A DNA stretch of 64,000 bases, taken from NCBI GenBank assembly GCA_029168955.1, contig JAPDOI010000296.1:496001-560000 (forward strand), written 5' to 3'. Shown here one piece after another: positions 11,871 through 23,269 of this stretch. This DNA comes from Aplectana chamaeleonis. Taxonomy: Eukaryota; Nematoda; Chromadorea; Rhabditida; Cosmocercidae. How positions within the stretch are numbered: the stretch's first letter is position 1; every line of letters begins with the position of its first letter. The position numbers and the translations under genes were made by a program. Under the pieces are notes generated by a model, which worked only from the letters and a program-made list of their open reading frames with translations, was not told the origin of the DNA and did no database searches.

Positions 11871-12850
11871 ATACATTTTATTAAACATACATACACGAAG
11901 AAACTGTCTAAGAAGATAAAAAGAAACTACGATACAAACCCTAGGGATAGGATTGAAAAAGCGAGGAGGGCACGGAGGGACGAACTTGAAGTCTCACTCG
12001 ATCAATTTGCGCCCATGAAAGGGTCCGAATCAGAGGGAGAAAACTAGCGAAACGCCTCAAATGGACGAATGCGAGGGCCCGTAGCAGGAAAGCGAATTAG
12101 GCGAAAAGGGAGGGGGGAAACGGGGCAGCAACCAAGCAACCTAGCCAACTCAACCCATCTTTACTGTGAATGTTATCGCCATTCCCGTCCAAGGTCGAGG
12201 GTGGTCTGCGCGTATGCGATGCGTAAGTAATTTGAAGCAAACGAAAAAAAGATTCCCATGTCGATGCTGTCACCGAGCGTCATAAATGACGAGGGACTGC
12301 TGACACATGTCTACTCGGAACTCTTGACTCGAAATTCCGGGTGAGAGGGAGCAAAGAGCAACACTCTGCCAATGAATTTCTCTGTCGAGACGGGATTGGA
12401 TTGTGACAAGGTATGTTCAAAAGCTTAAGTGGCTAGACACAGCACATCTCCTCCCGACCAAAGTCGATCGGATGATGTAGAATAGCAGCTGATGAGGTGC
12501 GGAGCCGGAAGGTCGAGCGACATCAGGGAAAAGCATTGCTTCACATTAGAGTGCTAGACAAATCATCAAATTCACGGAATAGGGAGTGCGATAGGGAAAA
12601 CATGAAGGCACACAAGCTTAAAGCACAAGCAAAAGCTGTAGCTTAGCTTAGCTACGGTAGCATATGGTAATTGAAAATAGGGAAAAATTCATTCAAAATT
12701 CACCATTGTCGCTGAGTTGCCAGCAGGAAATTGCGGAAATCTTTTCCTAACTTCCGCAAACATACGGAAGAAAATGGCAAAAGGAGGCCGGAAACGGTCA
12801 TACGGAATCGAAAAGCGAAAAGAACCGAAGAGTTTGAAGACGTTTGAATA
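11871..12850 (-). other. Possible 3' untranslated region with AATAAA signal
   Basis: Minus-strand AATAAA at 11882-11877, about 970 bp beyond the candidate stop at 12851. The stretch lacks the repeat families that fill the rest of the window. That makes a long 3' UTR of the candidate exon at 12851-12925 plausible, but it depends on that exon being real. Confidence 0.25.
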
Positions 12851-12925
12851 TTAGGCGTCGACGCTGTTCATTGCTTCCAGGTGTTCTTTGATCTCTTGTG
12901 ATTTGTCCACGATGGAAACCGTCTT
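12851..12925 (-). CDS. Possible C-terminal exon, protein not recognised
   Basis: The minus-strand frame gives a 24-residue tail containing TVSIVDKSQEIKEHLEAM and ending NSVDA before TAA at 12853-12851. Codon choice is strongly coding-like (ATC, GTG, GAC, AAC, GTC, GAC, GCC). It must begin at an exon border because an in-frame TAG lies immediately upstream; the acceptor would be aactag, which is weak for nematodes. The sequence beyond looks like 3' UTR with an AATAAA signal. Upstream exons were not found; if real they lie at positions above 12925, possibly across the satellite block. Another frame is also open here, which lowers confidence. Confidence 0.35.
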   Translation of the reverse strand, partial: KTVSIVDKSQEIKEHLEAMNSVDA

Positions 12926-13029
12926 CTAGTTTTCACCGTAAACTTTACCCAGCAATGTGGAAGAAGAACGGCTAGAAAAGAGTCCCAAATAGTCCTACAG
13001 GGCCTCAACCTCTGGATGAAGCGCCATCC

Positions 13030-13150
13030 CCGCCCGCTATACTTCGGCGACTCGAAAATTTTTTCGAATAATTGAGTTTTCGACTAACTCGATTTTTTAG
13101 AATTTCGAGTAATCGAATAGTCGAATTGACTCGATTTTTCGAACAATTGC
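13030..13150. repeat. TCGA-rich quasi-palindromic tract
   Basis: Repeated ACTCGATTTTTCGAA-type motifs, alike to those at 31690-31880 and 34975-35260. Confidence 0.5.
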
Positions 13151-13548
13151 ATGGTTTTTTTCAAATTTAAACACATTAGTTTCTGAATTACATTATCTCG
13201 ACTATTTCGACCGGACTACTTTGTACTGGTTCTAATCTTTGATTGACAGTATTTGTTTTTCAAAGTCGATTAGTAAATCTCATTGACTAAATTCTAAAAA
13301 CCAAACAAATCCTACTAAAAGATACAGATCATGGAATAAATGACCAATAGAATTTTCTCTTTGGAGACAAGAGCCGTGGAAATAATGAGGTCTTTTCAAC
13401 ATTAATAAGTCACGGCCAATCGCCGCCAATTTCGAGATCTTCTCCGGAGTGAGTCTCCGTCATCATGGTCCGCATTTACGTCTACGAGAACTGGTGACCA
13501 GTGTCAAACAACCCTTTGGACAAAGTGCGTTCGTAGTTGCGACACCAG

Positions 13549-13680
13549 GGCTGTGCGTTATAACGTTAACGTGTTAACGCATTAACGGGTTAACGCGGTT
13601 TTTTCTCGAAAATTAACGATTAACGCTTAACGAAAAAGTCTTGAAATCACGTTAATTTATAATTCGTTAATTGTTGTAGA
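13549..13680. mobile_element. GTTAACG-repeat MITE
   Basis: Begins CCAGGGCTGTGCGTTATAAC and continues with several GTTAACG and ATTAACG units. Related copies lie at 25740-25850 and 59013-59140; the end at 59.1 kb reads CGCACGCCCCTG. The CAGGG...CCCTG ends suggest a hAT-like type. Confidence 0.5.
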
Positions 13681-14500
13681 ACTATGGCACCAGGGTACTG
13701 CACGAGCTGCGGGTCGGCCAGTTTTGCTCGGACCCCCACTCCAATGCCAATTTTGCTCAGAACCTTCCCCCCACAGGAGCGTGAGCAAGTCAAGTTTTGA
13801 CCGTGTTCTACCCACTCCCTCCCCACCTAGAGCTGACGTGCTAAAACAGTGTTTATCTAGCAGGTTTACTTCTAATGTTTGATTGTAGTAAAATTACCTC
13901 TGTCGTATTGAAATGGTGAAGCCAGTGCTATGCGAAAAAATGCGGATGTTGGCAAGGAAGAGAGCACAGAACAGCGCCCATCGCATTTATGTAGAGAGGG
14001 GCTGAAAATGCCAACGTGAAAGTAAAGCAGAGCTTGCTCGGATGAGACCGGGCGGAATAAGCAGCGGAGCGGTCGGTCACGGCAAAACATAACAATGATA
14101 AGAGGCGGCATTAAGAATCACGGTAGCGCGCGCTATCACTGATTTCGGGCTGCTATGCACGTCGGTGTCTCATTTTTCACACACTCCCTCCTCCGCTTAG
14201 CGCGTTTGCGCTTGTTCTGGCGCGCGCCACCTCGATACTTAATACCGCCTAAGGAGATTTTGTCATGATAATCGCTCCAGCCGCGAAGCGGCTGGAGAGG
14301 TTTGGTTTTGCCTAGGCCTTGTGATCACTTAGAATTTTATAAAATAGTTTATAGAATCTTTGAAACAAAATTTCTGAAGATTTCCTCCTGGATATAAGCG
14401 AAGGGGTCCAGAAGACACCTGCTGTCCGAATTTCAGCAAAATCGCTTCGCAAATAACAAAGTTGTGAGCCCGAAAGCTTAAGAAAATTTCATGGTGTGCG
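13681..14500. other. Region without recognised gene
   Basis: A CT-rich stretch at 13730-13830 and a GC-rich stretch at 14120-14230; no exon supported. Confidence 0.3.
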
Positions 14501-14541
14501 CGGTAGGCCGTGAGCCGTAGGCCGTGGGCCGTAGGCCGTCA
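14501..14541. repeat. Short tandem repeat, unit about 14 bp
   Basis: Three adjacent copies of GTAGGCCGTGAGCC-like units just before the satellite block. Confidence 0.7.
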
Positions 14542-14662
14542 CGCTTTTCAGTCCTCACTGCTAATAGCCACTGCCAATGGTCTCAGGCAATCAACTTGGC
14601 AGACAGGTAAGTTGGTAGGAGGTACGTAGGCTGGTAATTAACCGATTTCTAGGTGAGGGGGG

Positions 14663-17600
14663 ATTCTGATGACGTCATCGGGACGTCGTGAAAAGTGCTT
14701 CGGGCTTCTGATGACGTCATCGGGACGTCGTGAAAAGTGCCTCGAGTTTCTGATGACGTCATCGGGACGTCGTGAGAGTGCTTCGGGCTTCTGATGACGT
14801 CATCGGGACGTCGTGAGAGTGCTTCGGGCTTCTGATGACGTCATCGGGACGTCGTGAAAAGTGCTTCGGGCTTCTGATGACGTCATCGGGACGTCGTGAG
14901 AGTGCTTCGCGCTTCTGATGGCGTCATCGGGACGTCGTGAAAAGTGCTTCGGGCTTCTGATGACGTCATTGGGACGTCGTGAAAGTGCTTCGGGCTTCTG
15001 ATGACGTCATCGGGACGTCGTGAAAAGTGCTTCGGGCTTCTGATGACGTCATCGGGACGTCGTGAGAGTGCTTGGCTTCTGATGACGTCATCGGGACGTC
15101 GTGAAAAGTGCTTCGGGCTTCTGATGACGTCATTGGGACGTCGTGAAAGTGCTTCGGGCTTCTGATGACGTCATCGGACGTCGTGAAAAGTGCTTCGGGC
15201 TTGATGACGTCATGGGGACGTCGTGAAAGTGCTTCGGGCTTCTGATGACGTCATCGGGACGTCGTGAAAGTGCTTCACTTTGATGACGTCATCGGACGTC
15301 GAGTGAAAGTGCTTCTGGCTTCTGATGACGTCATTGGGACATCGTCGAAGAGTGCTTCAGGCTTCTGATGACGTCATCGGGACGTCGTGAAAGTGCTTCG
15401 GGCTTCTGATGACGTCATCGGGACGTCGTGAAAAGTGCTTTCGGGCTTCTGATGACGTCATCGGGACGTCGTGAAAAGTGCTTCGGGCTTCTGATGACGT
15501 CATCGGGACGTCGTGAAAAGTGCTTCGGGCTTCTGATGACGTCATCGGGACGTCGAAAGTGCTGGGCTTCTGATGACGTCATCGGGACGTCGTGAAAGTG
15601 CTTGGCTTCTGATGACGTCATCGGGACGTCGTGAAAGTGCTTTGGGCTTCTGATGACGTCATCAGGACGTCGTGAAAAGTGCTTCGTTTGATGACGTCAT
15701 CGGGACGTCGTGAAAGTGCTTCGGGCTTCTGATGACGTCATCGGGACGTCGAGAAAGTGCTTCAGGCTTGATGACGTCATCGGGACGTCGTGAAAGTGCT
15801 TCGGGCTTCTGATGACGTCATGGGGACGTCGTGAAGAGTGCTTCGGCCACCTGATGACGTCGTCGGGACGTCGTGAAAAGTCCTTCGGACTTTTGATGAC
15901 GTCACGGGATGGCGTGAAAAGTGCTTGGGGCTTCTGATGACGTCATCGGGACGTCGTGAAAAGTGCTTCGGGCTTCTGATGACGTCATCGGGACGTCGAA
16001 AGTGCTTCGGGCTTCTGATGACGTCATCGGGACGTCGTGAAAAGTGCTTGGGGCTTCTGATGACGTCATTGGGACGTCGAAAGTGCTTCGGGCTTCTGAT
16101 GACGTCATCGGGACGTCGTGAAAAGTGCTTCGGGCTTCTGATGACGTCATCGGGACGTCGTGAAAAGTGCTTCACTGATGACGTCATCGGGACGTCGTGA
16201 AAGTGCTTCAGGCTTCTGATGACGTCATTGGGACGTCGAAAGTGCTTCGGGCTTCTGATGACGTCATCGGGACGTCGTGAAAAGTGCTTCGGGCTTCTGA
16301 TGACGTCATCGGGACGTCGTGAAAAGTGCTTCGGGCTTCTGATGACGTCATCGGGACGTCGAAAGTGCTTCGGGCTTCTGATGACGTCATCGGGACGTCT
16401 TGAAAAGTGCTTTGGCTTCTGATGACGTCATCGACGTCGTGAAAGTGCTTCGGGCTTGATGACGTCATCGGGACGTCGTGAAAGTGCTTCGGGCTTCTGA
16501 TGACGTCATCGGGACGTCGTGAGAGTGCTTCGGGCTTCTGATGGCGTCATCGGGACGTCGTGAAAAGTGCTTCAGGCTTCTGATGACGTCATTGGGACGT
16601 CGTGAAAGTGCTTCGGGCTTCTGATGACGTCATCGGGACGTCGTGAAAAGTGCTTCGGGCTTCTGATGGCGTCATCGGGACGTCGTGAAAAGTGCTTGGC
16701 TTCTGATGACGTCATCGGGACGTCGTGAAAGTGCTTGGCTTCTGATGACGTCATCGGGACGTCGTGAAAAGTGCTTCGGGCTTCTGATGACGTCATCGGG
16801 ACGTCGTGAGAGTGCTTCGGGCTTCTGATGACGTCATCGGGACGTCGTGAAAAAGTGCTTCGGGCTTCTGATGACGTCATCGGGACGTCGAAAGTGCTTC
16901 GGGCTTCTGATGACGTCATCGGGACGTAGTGAAAAGTGCTTGGCTTCTGATGACGTCATCGGGACGTCGTGAAAGTGCTTCGGGCTTCTGACGACGTCAT
17001 CGGGACGTCGCGAAAAGTGCTTTGGCTCTGATGACGTCATCGGGACGTCGTGAAAGTGCTTCGCTTCTTATGACGTCATCGGGACGTCGAAAGTGCTTGG
17101 CTTCTGATGACGTCATCGGGACGTCGTGAAAGTGCTTCGGGCTTCTGATGACGTCATCGGGACGTCGTAGAGTGCTTCCGGGCTTCTGATGAGGTCATGG
17201 GGACGTCGTGAGAGTGCTTGGGCTTCTGATGACGTCATCGGGACGTCGAAAGTGCTTCGGGCTTCTGATGACGTCATCGGGACGTCGTGAAAGTGCTTCG
17301 GGCTTCTGATGACGTCATCGTGACGCCGTGAAAAGTGCTTCGGGCTTCTGATGACGTCATCGGGACGTCGAAAGTGCTTCGGGCTTCTGATGACGTCATC
17401 GGGACGTCGTGAAAAGTGCTTCGGGCTTCTGATGACGTCATCGGGACGTCGTGAAAGTGCTTAATTTGACGACGTCATCGGACGTCGAAAGTGCTTGGCT
17501 TCTGATGACGTCATAGGACGTCGTGAAAGTGCTTCGGGCTTCTGATGACGTCATCGGGACGTCGTGAAAGAGTCTTCTCGGGCTTCTGATGACGTCATCG

Positions 17601-18226
17601 GGACGTCGTGAAAGTGCTTCGGGCTTCTGATGACGTCATCGGACGTCGTGAAAGTGCTTCGAGCTTCTGATGACGTCATCGGGACGTCGAGAGTGCTTCT
17701 GGCTTCTGATGACGTCATGGGGACGTCGTGAAAGCGCTTCGGGCTTCTGATGACGTCATCGGGACGTCGTGAAAAGTGCTTCGGGCTTTGATGACGTCAT
17801 CGACGTCGTGAAAGTGCTTCGGGCTTCTGATGACGTCATCGGGACGCCGTGAAAAGTGCTTCGGGCTTCTGATGACGTCATCGGGACGTCGTGAAAGTGC
17901 TTGGCTTCTGATGACGTCATCGGGACGTCGTGAAAAGTGCTTCCGGGCTTCTGATGACGTCATCGGGACGTCGTGAAAGTGCTTCGGGCTTGACGACGTC
18001 ATCGGGACGTCGTGAAAGTGCTTCGGGCTTCTGATGACGTCATCGGGACGTCGTGAAAGTGCTTCGGGCTTCTTATGACGTCATCGGGACGTCGTGAAAG
18101 TGCTTCGGTTCTGATGACGTCATCGGGACGTCGTGAAAAGTGCTTCGGGCTTCTGATGACGTCATCGGGACGTCGTAAAAGTGCCTCGAGTTTCTGATGA
18201 CGTCATTGGGACGTCGTGAAAGTGCG
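14663..18226. repeat. CRE minisatellite, about 42-bp unit, roughly 85 copies
   Basis: The consensus unit runs CTTCTGATGACGTCATCGGG then ACGTCGTGAAAAGTGCTTCGGG, about 42 bp. Nearly every unit has the 12-bp palindrome GATGACGTCATC, centred on the CREB/ATF site TGACGTCA, followed about 8 bp later by a second GACGTC. Units vary from about 36 to 45 bp through small indels (loss of CGGG, loss of one or more A, loss of GTGA), while the palindrome changes far less. A few units carry TGGCGTCA, TGACGTCG or TGAGGTCA. Serine/arginine-rich open frames across it are artefacts of the repeat. Confidence 0.97.
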
Positions 18227-21200
18227 GGCCTACTCCCAGACGGGGCACTCAAGATTCAAGTCAGAAATGGAATGAACCACTGATCTATAACGCTATCAAT
18301 CAAAGTATTTCTACACAACTTCATCAACAACAATGACTGATAACAGCATCAAGCACCTTTATCAAGGTTTCCATTCATTTTCATGAGAAAGTCGGTGCCC
18401 CCCCCGTCTAGATAGTCCCAAGAGTGCTTTCGGGCTTCTGATGACTTCATCGGGACATCGTGAGAAGTGCGGGACTATCCTAGACGGGGGCACTCAAGAT
18501 TCAAGTCAGAAATGGAATGAACCACCGATCTATAAAGCTATCAATCAAAGTATCTCTACACAACTTCATCAACAACAATGACTGATAGCAGCATCAAGCA
18601 CCTTATCAAGGTTTCCATTCATTTTCATGGGATAGTCCCAAGAGTGCTTCGGGCTTCTGATGACGTCATCGGGACATCGTGAGAAGTGCGGACTATCCTA
18701 GACGGGGCACTCAAGATTCAAGTCAGAAATGGAATGAACCACCGATCTATAAAGCTATCAATCAAAGTATCTCTACACAACTTCATCAACAACAATGACT
18801 GATAGCAGCATCAAGCACCTTTATCAAGGTTTCCATTCATTTTCATGAGAAAGTCGTGGGTGCCCCGTCTAGGATAGTCCCAAGAGTGCTTCGGGCTTCT
18901 GATGACGTCATCGGGACATCGTGAGAAGTGCGGGACTATCCTAGACGGCACTCAAGATTCAAGTCAGAAATGGAATGAACCACCGATCTATAAAGCTATC
19001 AATCAAAGTATCTCTACACAACTTCATCAACAACAATGACTGATAGCAGCATCAAGCACCTTTTATCAAGGTTTCCATTCATTTTCATGAGAAAGTCGTG
19101 GGTGCCCCCCCCCCGGCTTGGATAGTCCCAAGAGGGGTTCGGGGCTCTGATGACGTCATCGGGACATCGTGAGAAGTGCGGGACTATCCTAGACGGGGGG
19201 GGCACTCAAGATTCAAGTCAGAAATGGAATGAACCACCGATCTATAAAGCTATCAATCAAAGTATCTCTACACAACTTCATCAACAACAATGACTGATAG
19301 CAGCATCAAGCACCTTTTATCAAGGTTTCCATTCATTTTCATGAGAAAGTCGTGGGTGCCCCGTCTAGGATAGTCCCAAGAGTGCTTCAGCTTCTGATGA
19401 CTTCATCGGGACATCGTGAGAAGTGCGGGACTATCCTAGACGGGGGGGAGGCACTCAAGATTCAAGTCAGAAATGGAATGAACCACCGATCTATAAAGCT
19501 ATCAATCAAAGTATCTCTACACAACTTCATCAACAACAATGACTGATAGCAGCATCAAGCACCTTTATCAAGGTTTCCATTCATTTTCATGAGAAAGTCG
19601 TGGGTGCCCTCTGTCTAGGATAGTCCCAAGAGTGCTTCGGGCTTCTGATGACTTCATCGGGTCATCGTGAGAAGTGCGGGACTATCCTAGACGGGGGGGA
19701 GGCACTCAAGATTCAAGTCAGAAATGGAATGAACCACCGATCTATAAAGCTATCAATCAAAGTATCTCTACACAACTTCATCAACAACAATGACTGATAG
19801 CAGCATCAAGCACCTTTTATCAAGGTTTCCATTCATTTTCATGAGAAAGTCGTGGGTGCCTCCGTCTAGGATAGTCCCAAGAGTGCTTGGCTTGATGACT
19901 TCATCGGGACATCGTGAGAAGTGCGGGACTATCCTAGACGGGGGGGAGGCACTCAAGATTCAAGTCAGAAATGGAATGAACCACCGATCTATAAAGCTAT
20001 CAATCAAAGTATCTCTACACAACTTCATCAACAACAATGACTGATAGCAGCATCAAGCACCTTTTATCAAGGTTTCCATTCATTTTCATGAGAAAGTCGT
20101 GGGTGCCCCCCCCCCGTCTAGGATAGTCCCAAGAGTGCTTCGGGCTTCTGATGACTTCATCGGGACATCGTGAGAAGTGCGGGACTATCCTAGACGGGGG
20201 GGAGGCACTCAAGATTCAAGTCAGAAATGGAATGAACCACCGATCTATAAAGCTATCAATCAAAGTATCTCTACACAACTTCATCAACAACAATGACTGA
20301 TAGCAGCATCAAGCACCTTTTATCAAGGTTTCCATTCATTTTCATGAGAAAGTCGTGGTGCCCCCGTCTAGGATAGTCCCAAGAGTGCTTCGGGCTTCTG
20401 ATGACTTCATCGGGACATCGTGAGAAGTGCGGGACTATCCTAGACGGGAGGCACTCAAGATTCAAGTCAGAAATGGAATGAACCACCGATCTATAAAGCT
20501 ATCAATCAAAGTATCTCTACACAACTTCATCAACAACAATGACTGATAGCAGCATCAAGCACCTTTTATCAAGGTTTCCATTCATTTTCATGAGAAAGTC
20601 GTGGGTGCCCCCCCCCCGTCTAGGATAGTCCCAAGAGTGCTTCGGGCTTCTGATGACTTCATCGGGACATCGTGAGAAGTGCGGGACTACCCTAGACGGG
20701 GGGGAGGCACTCAAGATTCAAGTCAGAAATGGAATGAACCACCGATCTATAAAGCTATCAATCAAAGTATCTCTACACAACTTCATCAACAACAATGACT
20801 GATAGCAGCATCAAGCACCTTTTATCAAGGTTTCCATTCATTTTCATGAGAAAGTCGTGGTGCCCCCCCGTCTAGGATGGTCCCAAGAGTGCTCGGGCCT
20901 TCTGATGACGCCATGGGGACATCGTGAGAAGTGCGGGACTATCCTAGACGGGGGGGGGGCACTCAAGATTCAAGTCAGAAATGGAATGAACCACCGATCT
21001 ATAAAGCTATCAATCAAAGTATCTCTACAGCACTTCATCAACAACAATGACTGATAGCAGCATCAAGCACCTTTTATCAAGGTTTCCATTCATTTTCATG
21101 AGAAAGTCGTGGGTGCCCCGTTCAGGATAGTCCCAAGAGTGCTTCGGGCTTCTGATGACGTCATCGGGACATCGTGAGAAGTGCGGGACTATCCTAGACG

Positions 21201-21635
21201 GGGCACTCAAGATTCAAGTCAGAAATGGAATGAACCACCGATCTATAAAGCTATCAATCAAAGTATCTCTACACAACTTCATCAACAACAATGACTGATA
21301 GCAGCATCAAGCACCTTTTATCAAGGTTTCCATTCATTTTCATGAGAAAGTCGTGGGTGCCCCCCCGTCTAGGATAGTCCCAAGAGTGCTTCTGATGACT
21401 TCATCGGGACATCGTGAGAAGTGCGGGACTATCCTAGACGGGGGGGAGGCACTCAAGATTCAAGTCAGAAATGGAATGAACCACCGATCTATAACGCTAT
21501 CAATCGAATTATTTCTACAGAACTTCAGCAACAACAATGACTGATAGCAGCATCAAACATCTTTTATCAGGTTTTCCATTCATTTTCATGGGAAAATCGT
21601 GGGTGACCCCCCCCCCCGTCTAGGATAGTCCCAAA
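18224..21635. repeat. Higher-order tandem array, about 250-bp unit, about 14 copies
   Basis: Units start near 18224, 18471, 18689, 18932, 19180, 19426, 19678, 19924, 20181, 20431, 20682, 20934, 21184 and 21424. Each is a 200-bp segment bounded by inverted ends (GGGACTATCCTAGACGGGG and CCCCGTCTAGGATAGTCCC), plus about 50 bp of the 42-bp minisatellite unit. In most units the minisatellite part reads TGACTTCA and GGGACATCG instead of TGACGTCA and GGGACGTCG. Poly-G/C tracts of 4-13 bases inside the inverted ends vary from unit to unit. Confidence 0.95.
20181..20380. mobile_element. 200-bp terminal-inverted-repeat element (one representative copy)
   Basis: The ends GGGACTATCCTAGACGGGAG and CCCCCGTCTAGGATAGTCCC are inverted, extending into GGCAC and GGTGCC. 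The flanks read AGAAGTGC on the left and AAGAGTGC on the right, which may be a decayed target duplication of the minisatellite motif. The body (AAGATTCAAGTCAGAAATGG onward) is not found outside the array in this window and encodes nothing. Confidence 0.7.
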
Positions 21636-21718
21636 AGTGCTTCGGGCTTCTGATGACGTCATCGGGACGTCGTGAAAAGTGCTTCGAGCTTCTGATGAAG
21701 TCATCGGGACGTCGTGGA
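21636..21718. repeat. Terminal pair of CRE minisatellite units
   Basis: Two further 42-bp units, one with TGACGTCA and one with TGAAGTCA, follow the last 250-bp unit. The higher-order array is therefore bracketed by plain minisatellite. Confidence 0.85.
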
Positions 21719-22141
21719 TACCCGGATAGTGGGCAGGTGTTCGGCCCCCGTTGCTGCTCATCCGAAAAGTTGTGAAGACCACCCCGTAGAGTGAGCAGGA
21801 CCCCAGACTCGATGCTAGCCATCCGAGAAATTATGCCCCGGAATTCGCGCAGGAGAGAACACCTTGCAAAACTTCTGTAAAAGTGTAATGATGACAAGCT
21901 TAGCAAGCAGAAAGTTTGAGATGTTATGTGGGTCATGTCAGGTCATGTTGCCAGGCTGCTTTTCAGTTTCGTAAGGTCATTCACACAACCCCATTTTGAG
22001 TGCTCCTCTTCCTTCTTCACCAGCCTACTGATTTTTTCTGCAATAAATGGTATATGCTTGCTTATTAGCATCCAAATTCAAAAACAAATTGTTAGAACTA
22101 TCTCCATTCGCAGCTCAGCAGAGCTTTTTCATATCAGATTC
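21719..22141. other. Region between satellite and candidate gene
   Basis: Unique-looking sequence with no exon supported; it could hold the promoter or 5' exons of the candidate gene at 22142. Confidence 0.3.
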
Positions 22142-22479
22142 ATGGAATCGAAGCGGCTGTTCTGCGAAGGAATGGGGCAACGGAAACGAAATAATGAGTA
22201 TGTAAAACTGCTTTGTTCCACTGATGTGAAAGTGTCCAGATGGAATGGAAGGTAGTTTCTGACTGGTCCCGGTTTTAAGTTAGTTTCATTTGAAAGCGAA
22301 GAACTGCAGGCAGATTCTGCATCCGGCCAGGCCAGCAGGCTTTCATGATTATCGACCGGGCTGGCTACGTCTGGGCGACCAACTATAACCGGGGCCTAAG
22401 GTCCCTGTCAGAGTTGGTTGAGAAAATCACCGTGGCCGACCCGTTCGATACGTATGAAAAACATGGAAGGTGCAAATAA
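22142..22479 (+). CDS. Candidate small two-exon gene, function unknown
   Basis: Exon 1 (22142-22251) begins ATG (MESKRLFCEG...) and ends GGA AG before GTAGTTTCTG. A 62-bp intron ends at gcaggcag, and exon 2 (22314-22479) continues in the same phase: RFCIRPGQQAFMIIDRAGY, then NYNRGLRSLSELVEKI, then ADPFDTYEKHGRCK and TAA. That gives 91 residues. Alternatively GTATGA at 22452 is a donor and more exons follow. Phase agreement, a nematode-size intron and GC-rich coding-biased codons in exon 2 support it. SLSELVEKI loosely recalls the end of SH2 domains (SLxELV), but conserved SH2 residues are not evident, so I do not assign a function. The frame of exon 1 is also open upstream, so the start is uncertain. 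Confidence 0.45.
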
Positions 22480-22750
22480 CACCCGGTGTAGCCAGATGTG
22501 GCTGACGCGATCAATATGAATGAATTATGTGGAACGATATCATGGATATCATTCATTTCTTAGCTAATATCATGTCAACATCGGTCTTGTCAGCCACATC
22601 GAGTGATTTTTCTGAGATAGTTTTACAACAGTTTGGGTCATTGATTCTTGTGACCACAGAAAGAGGACTGATCTAGTGGGGAGATGAAGAGGTCTTTGTT
22701 CGAAATTCTTGCATGGGATATTACAGCGTAATATCAAGAAAAAGTGAACA

Positions 22751-23260
22751 ATTCTGTAAAAAAGAGGTCTCCCAAGCAGAAGTGGTTTGGTTAGCGTTAC
22801 AAATGCTTCCACAAAAAGGGAACAATAGGAAAGCGGAATGAGGAGAGTCTACAAAAAATGAACAATATCCTCCAAGAACTCTTTTCTTTTTCGAAACTTC
22901 CAAACAGCGGAAACAAACCGTTGTGGTATTTTACGAGGAAGAATTGACTGGTTCCCTAAAACAATTTAACATCATCTCCCCTTTTAATGATAGCTATCAG
23001 GTTCACATGCATATATACATATTTTATCGGCACTCACATAACCAAAGTCCTTTATGGAGCCAAAAGCGCTTCCTCATAGAGAACCACAACGGTTTGTTTC
23101 CGCTGTTTGGAAGTTTCGAAGAAGAAAAGAGTTTATGGAGGATATTGTTCATTTTTTGTAGACTCTCCTCATTCCGCTTTCCTATTGTTCCCTTTTTGTG
23201 GAAGCATTTGTAACGCTAACCAAACCACTTCTGCTTGGGAGACCTCTTTTTTACAGAATT
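22751..23260. repeat. Near-perfect inverted repeat, 190-bp arms
   Basis: The arm 22751-22940 is the reverse complement of 23071-23260 with only a handful of differences (for example CTCCAAGAACTC against CTCCATAAACTC). The loop is about 130 bp. The arms encode mirror-image open frames that are not genes. Confidence 0.9.
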
Positions 23261-23269
23261 CTAATAAGC

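Noticed and set aside
15357..18002. Long open frames with repeating Ser/Arg/His peptides across the minisatellite, on both strands
   Set aside because: They follow the 42-bp unit (14 codons) and exist only because the unit lacks stops in some frames. Indels shift the frame constantly and no start or conserved protein is seen.
19014..21544. Recurrent 60-85 residue frames in the 250-bp units (ending KRCLMLLSVIVVDEVV on the minus strand)
   Set aside because: They are the same non-coding unit translated repeatedly; poly-G/C length changes break the frame from unit to unit.
14663..21718. CRISPR-like array
   Set aside because: Repeats are contiguous without unique spacers, units vary in length, and there are no cas genes. 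This is a tandem satellite in a eukaryotic context.
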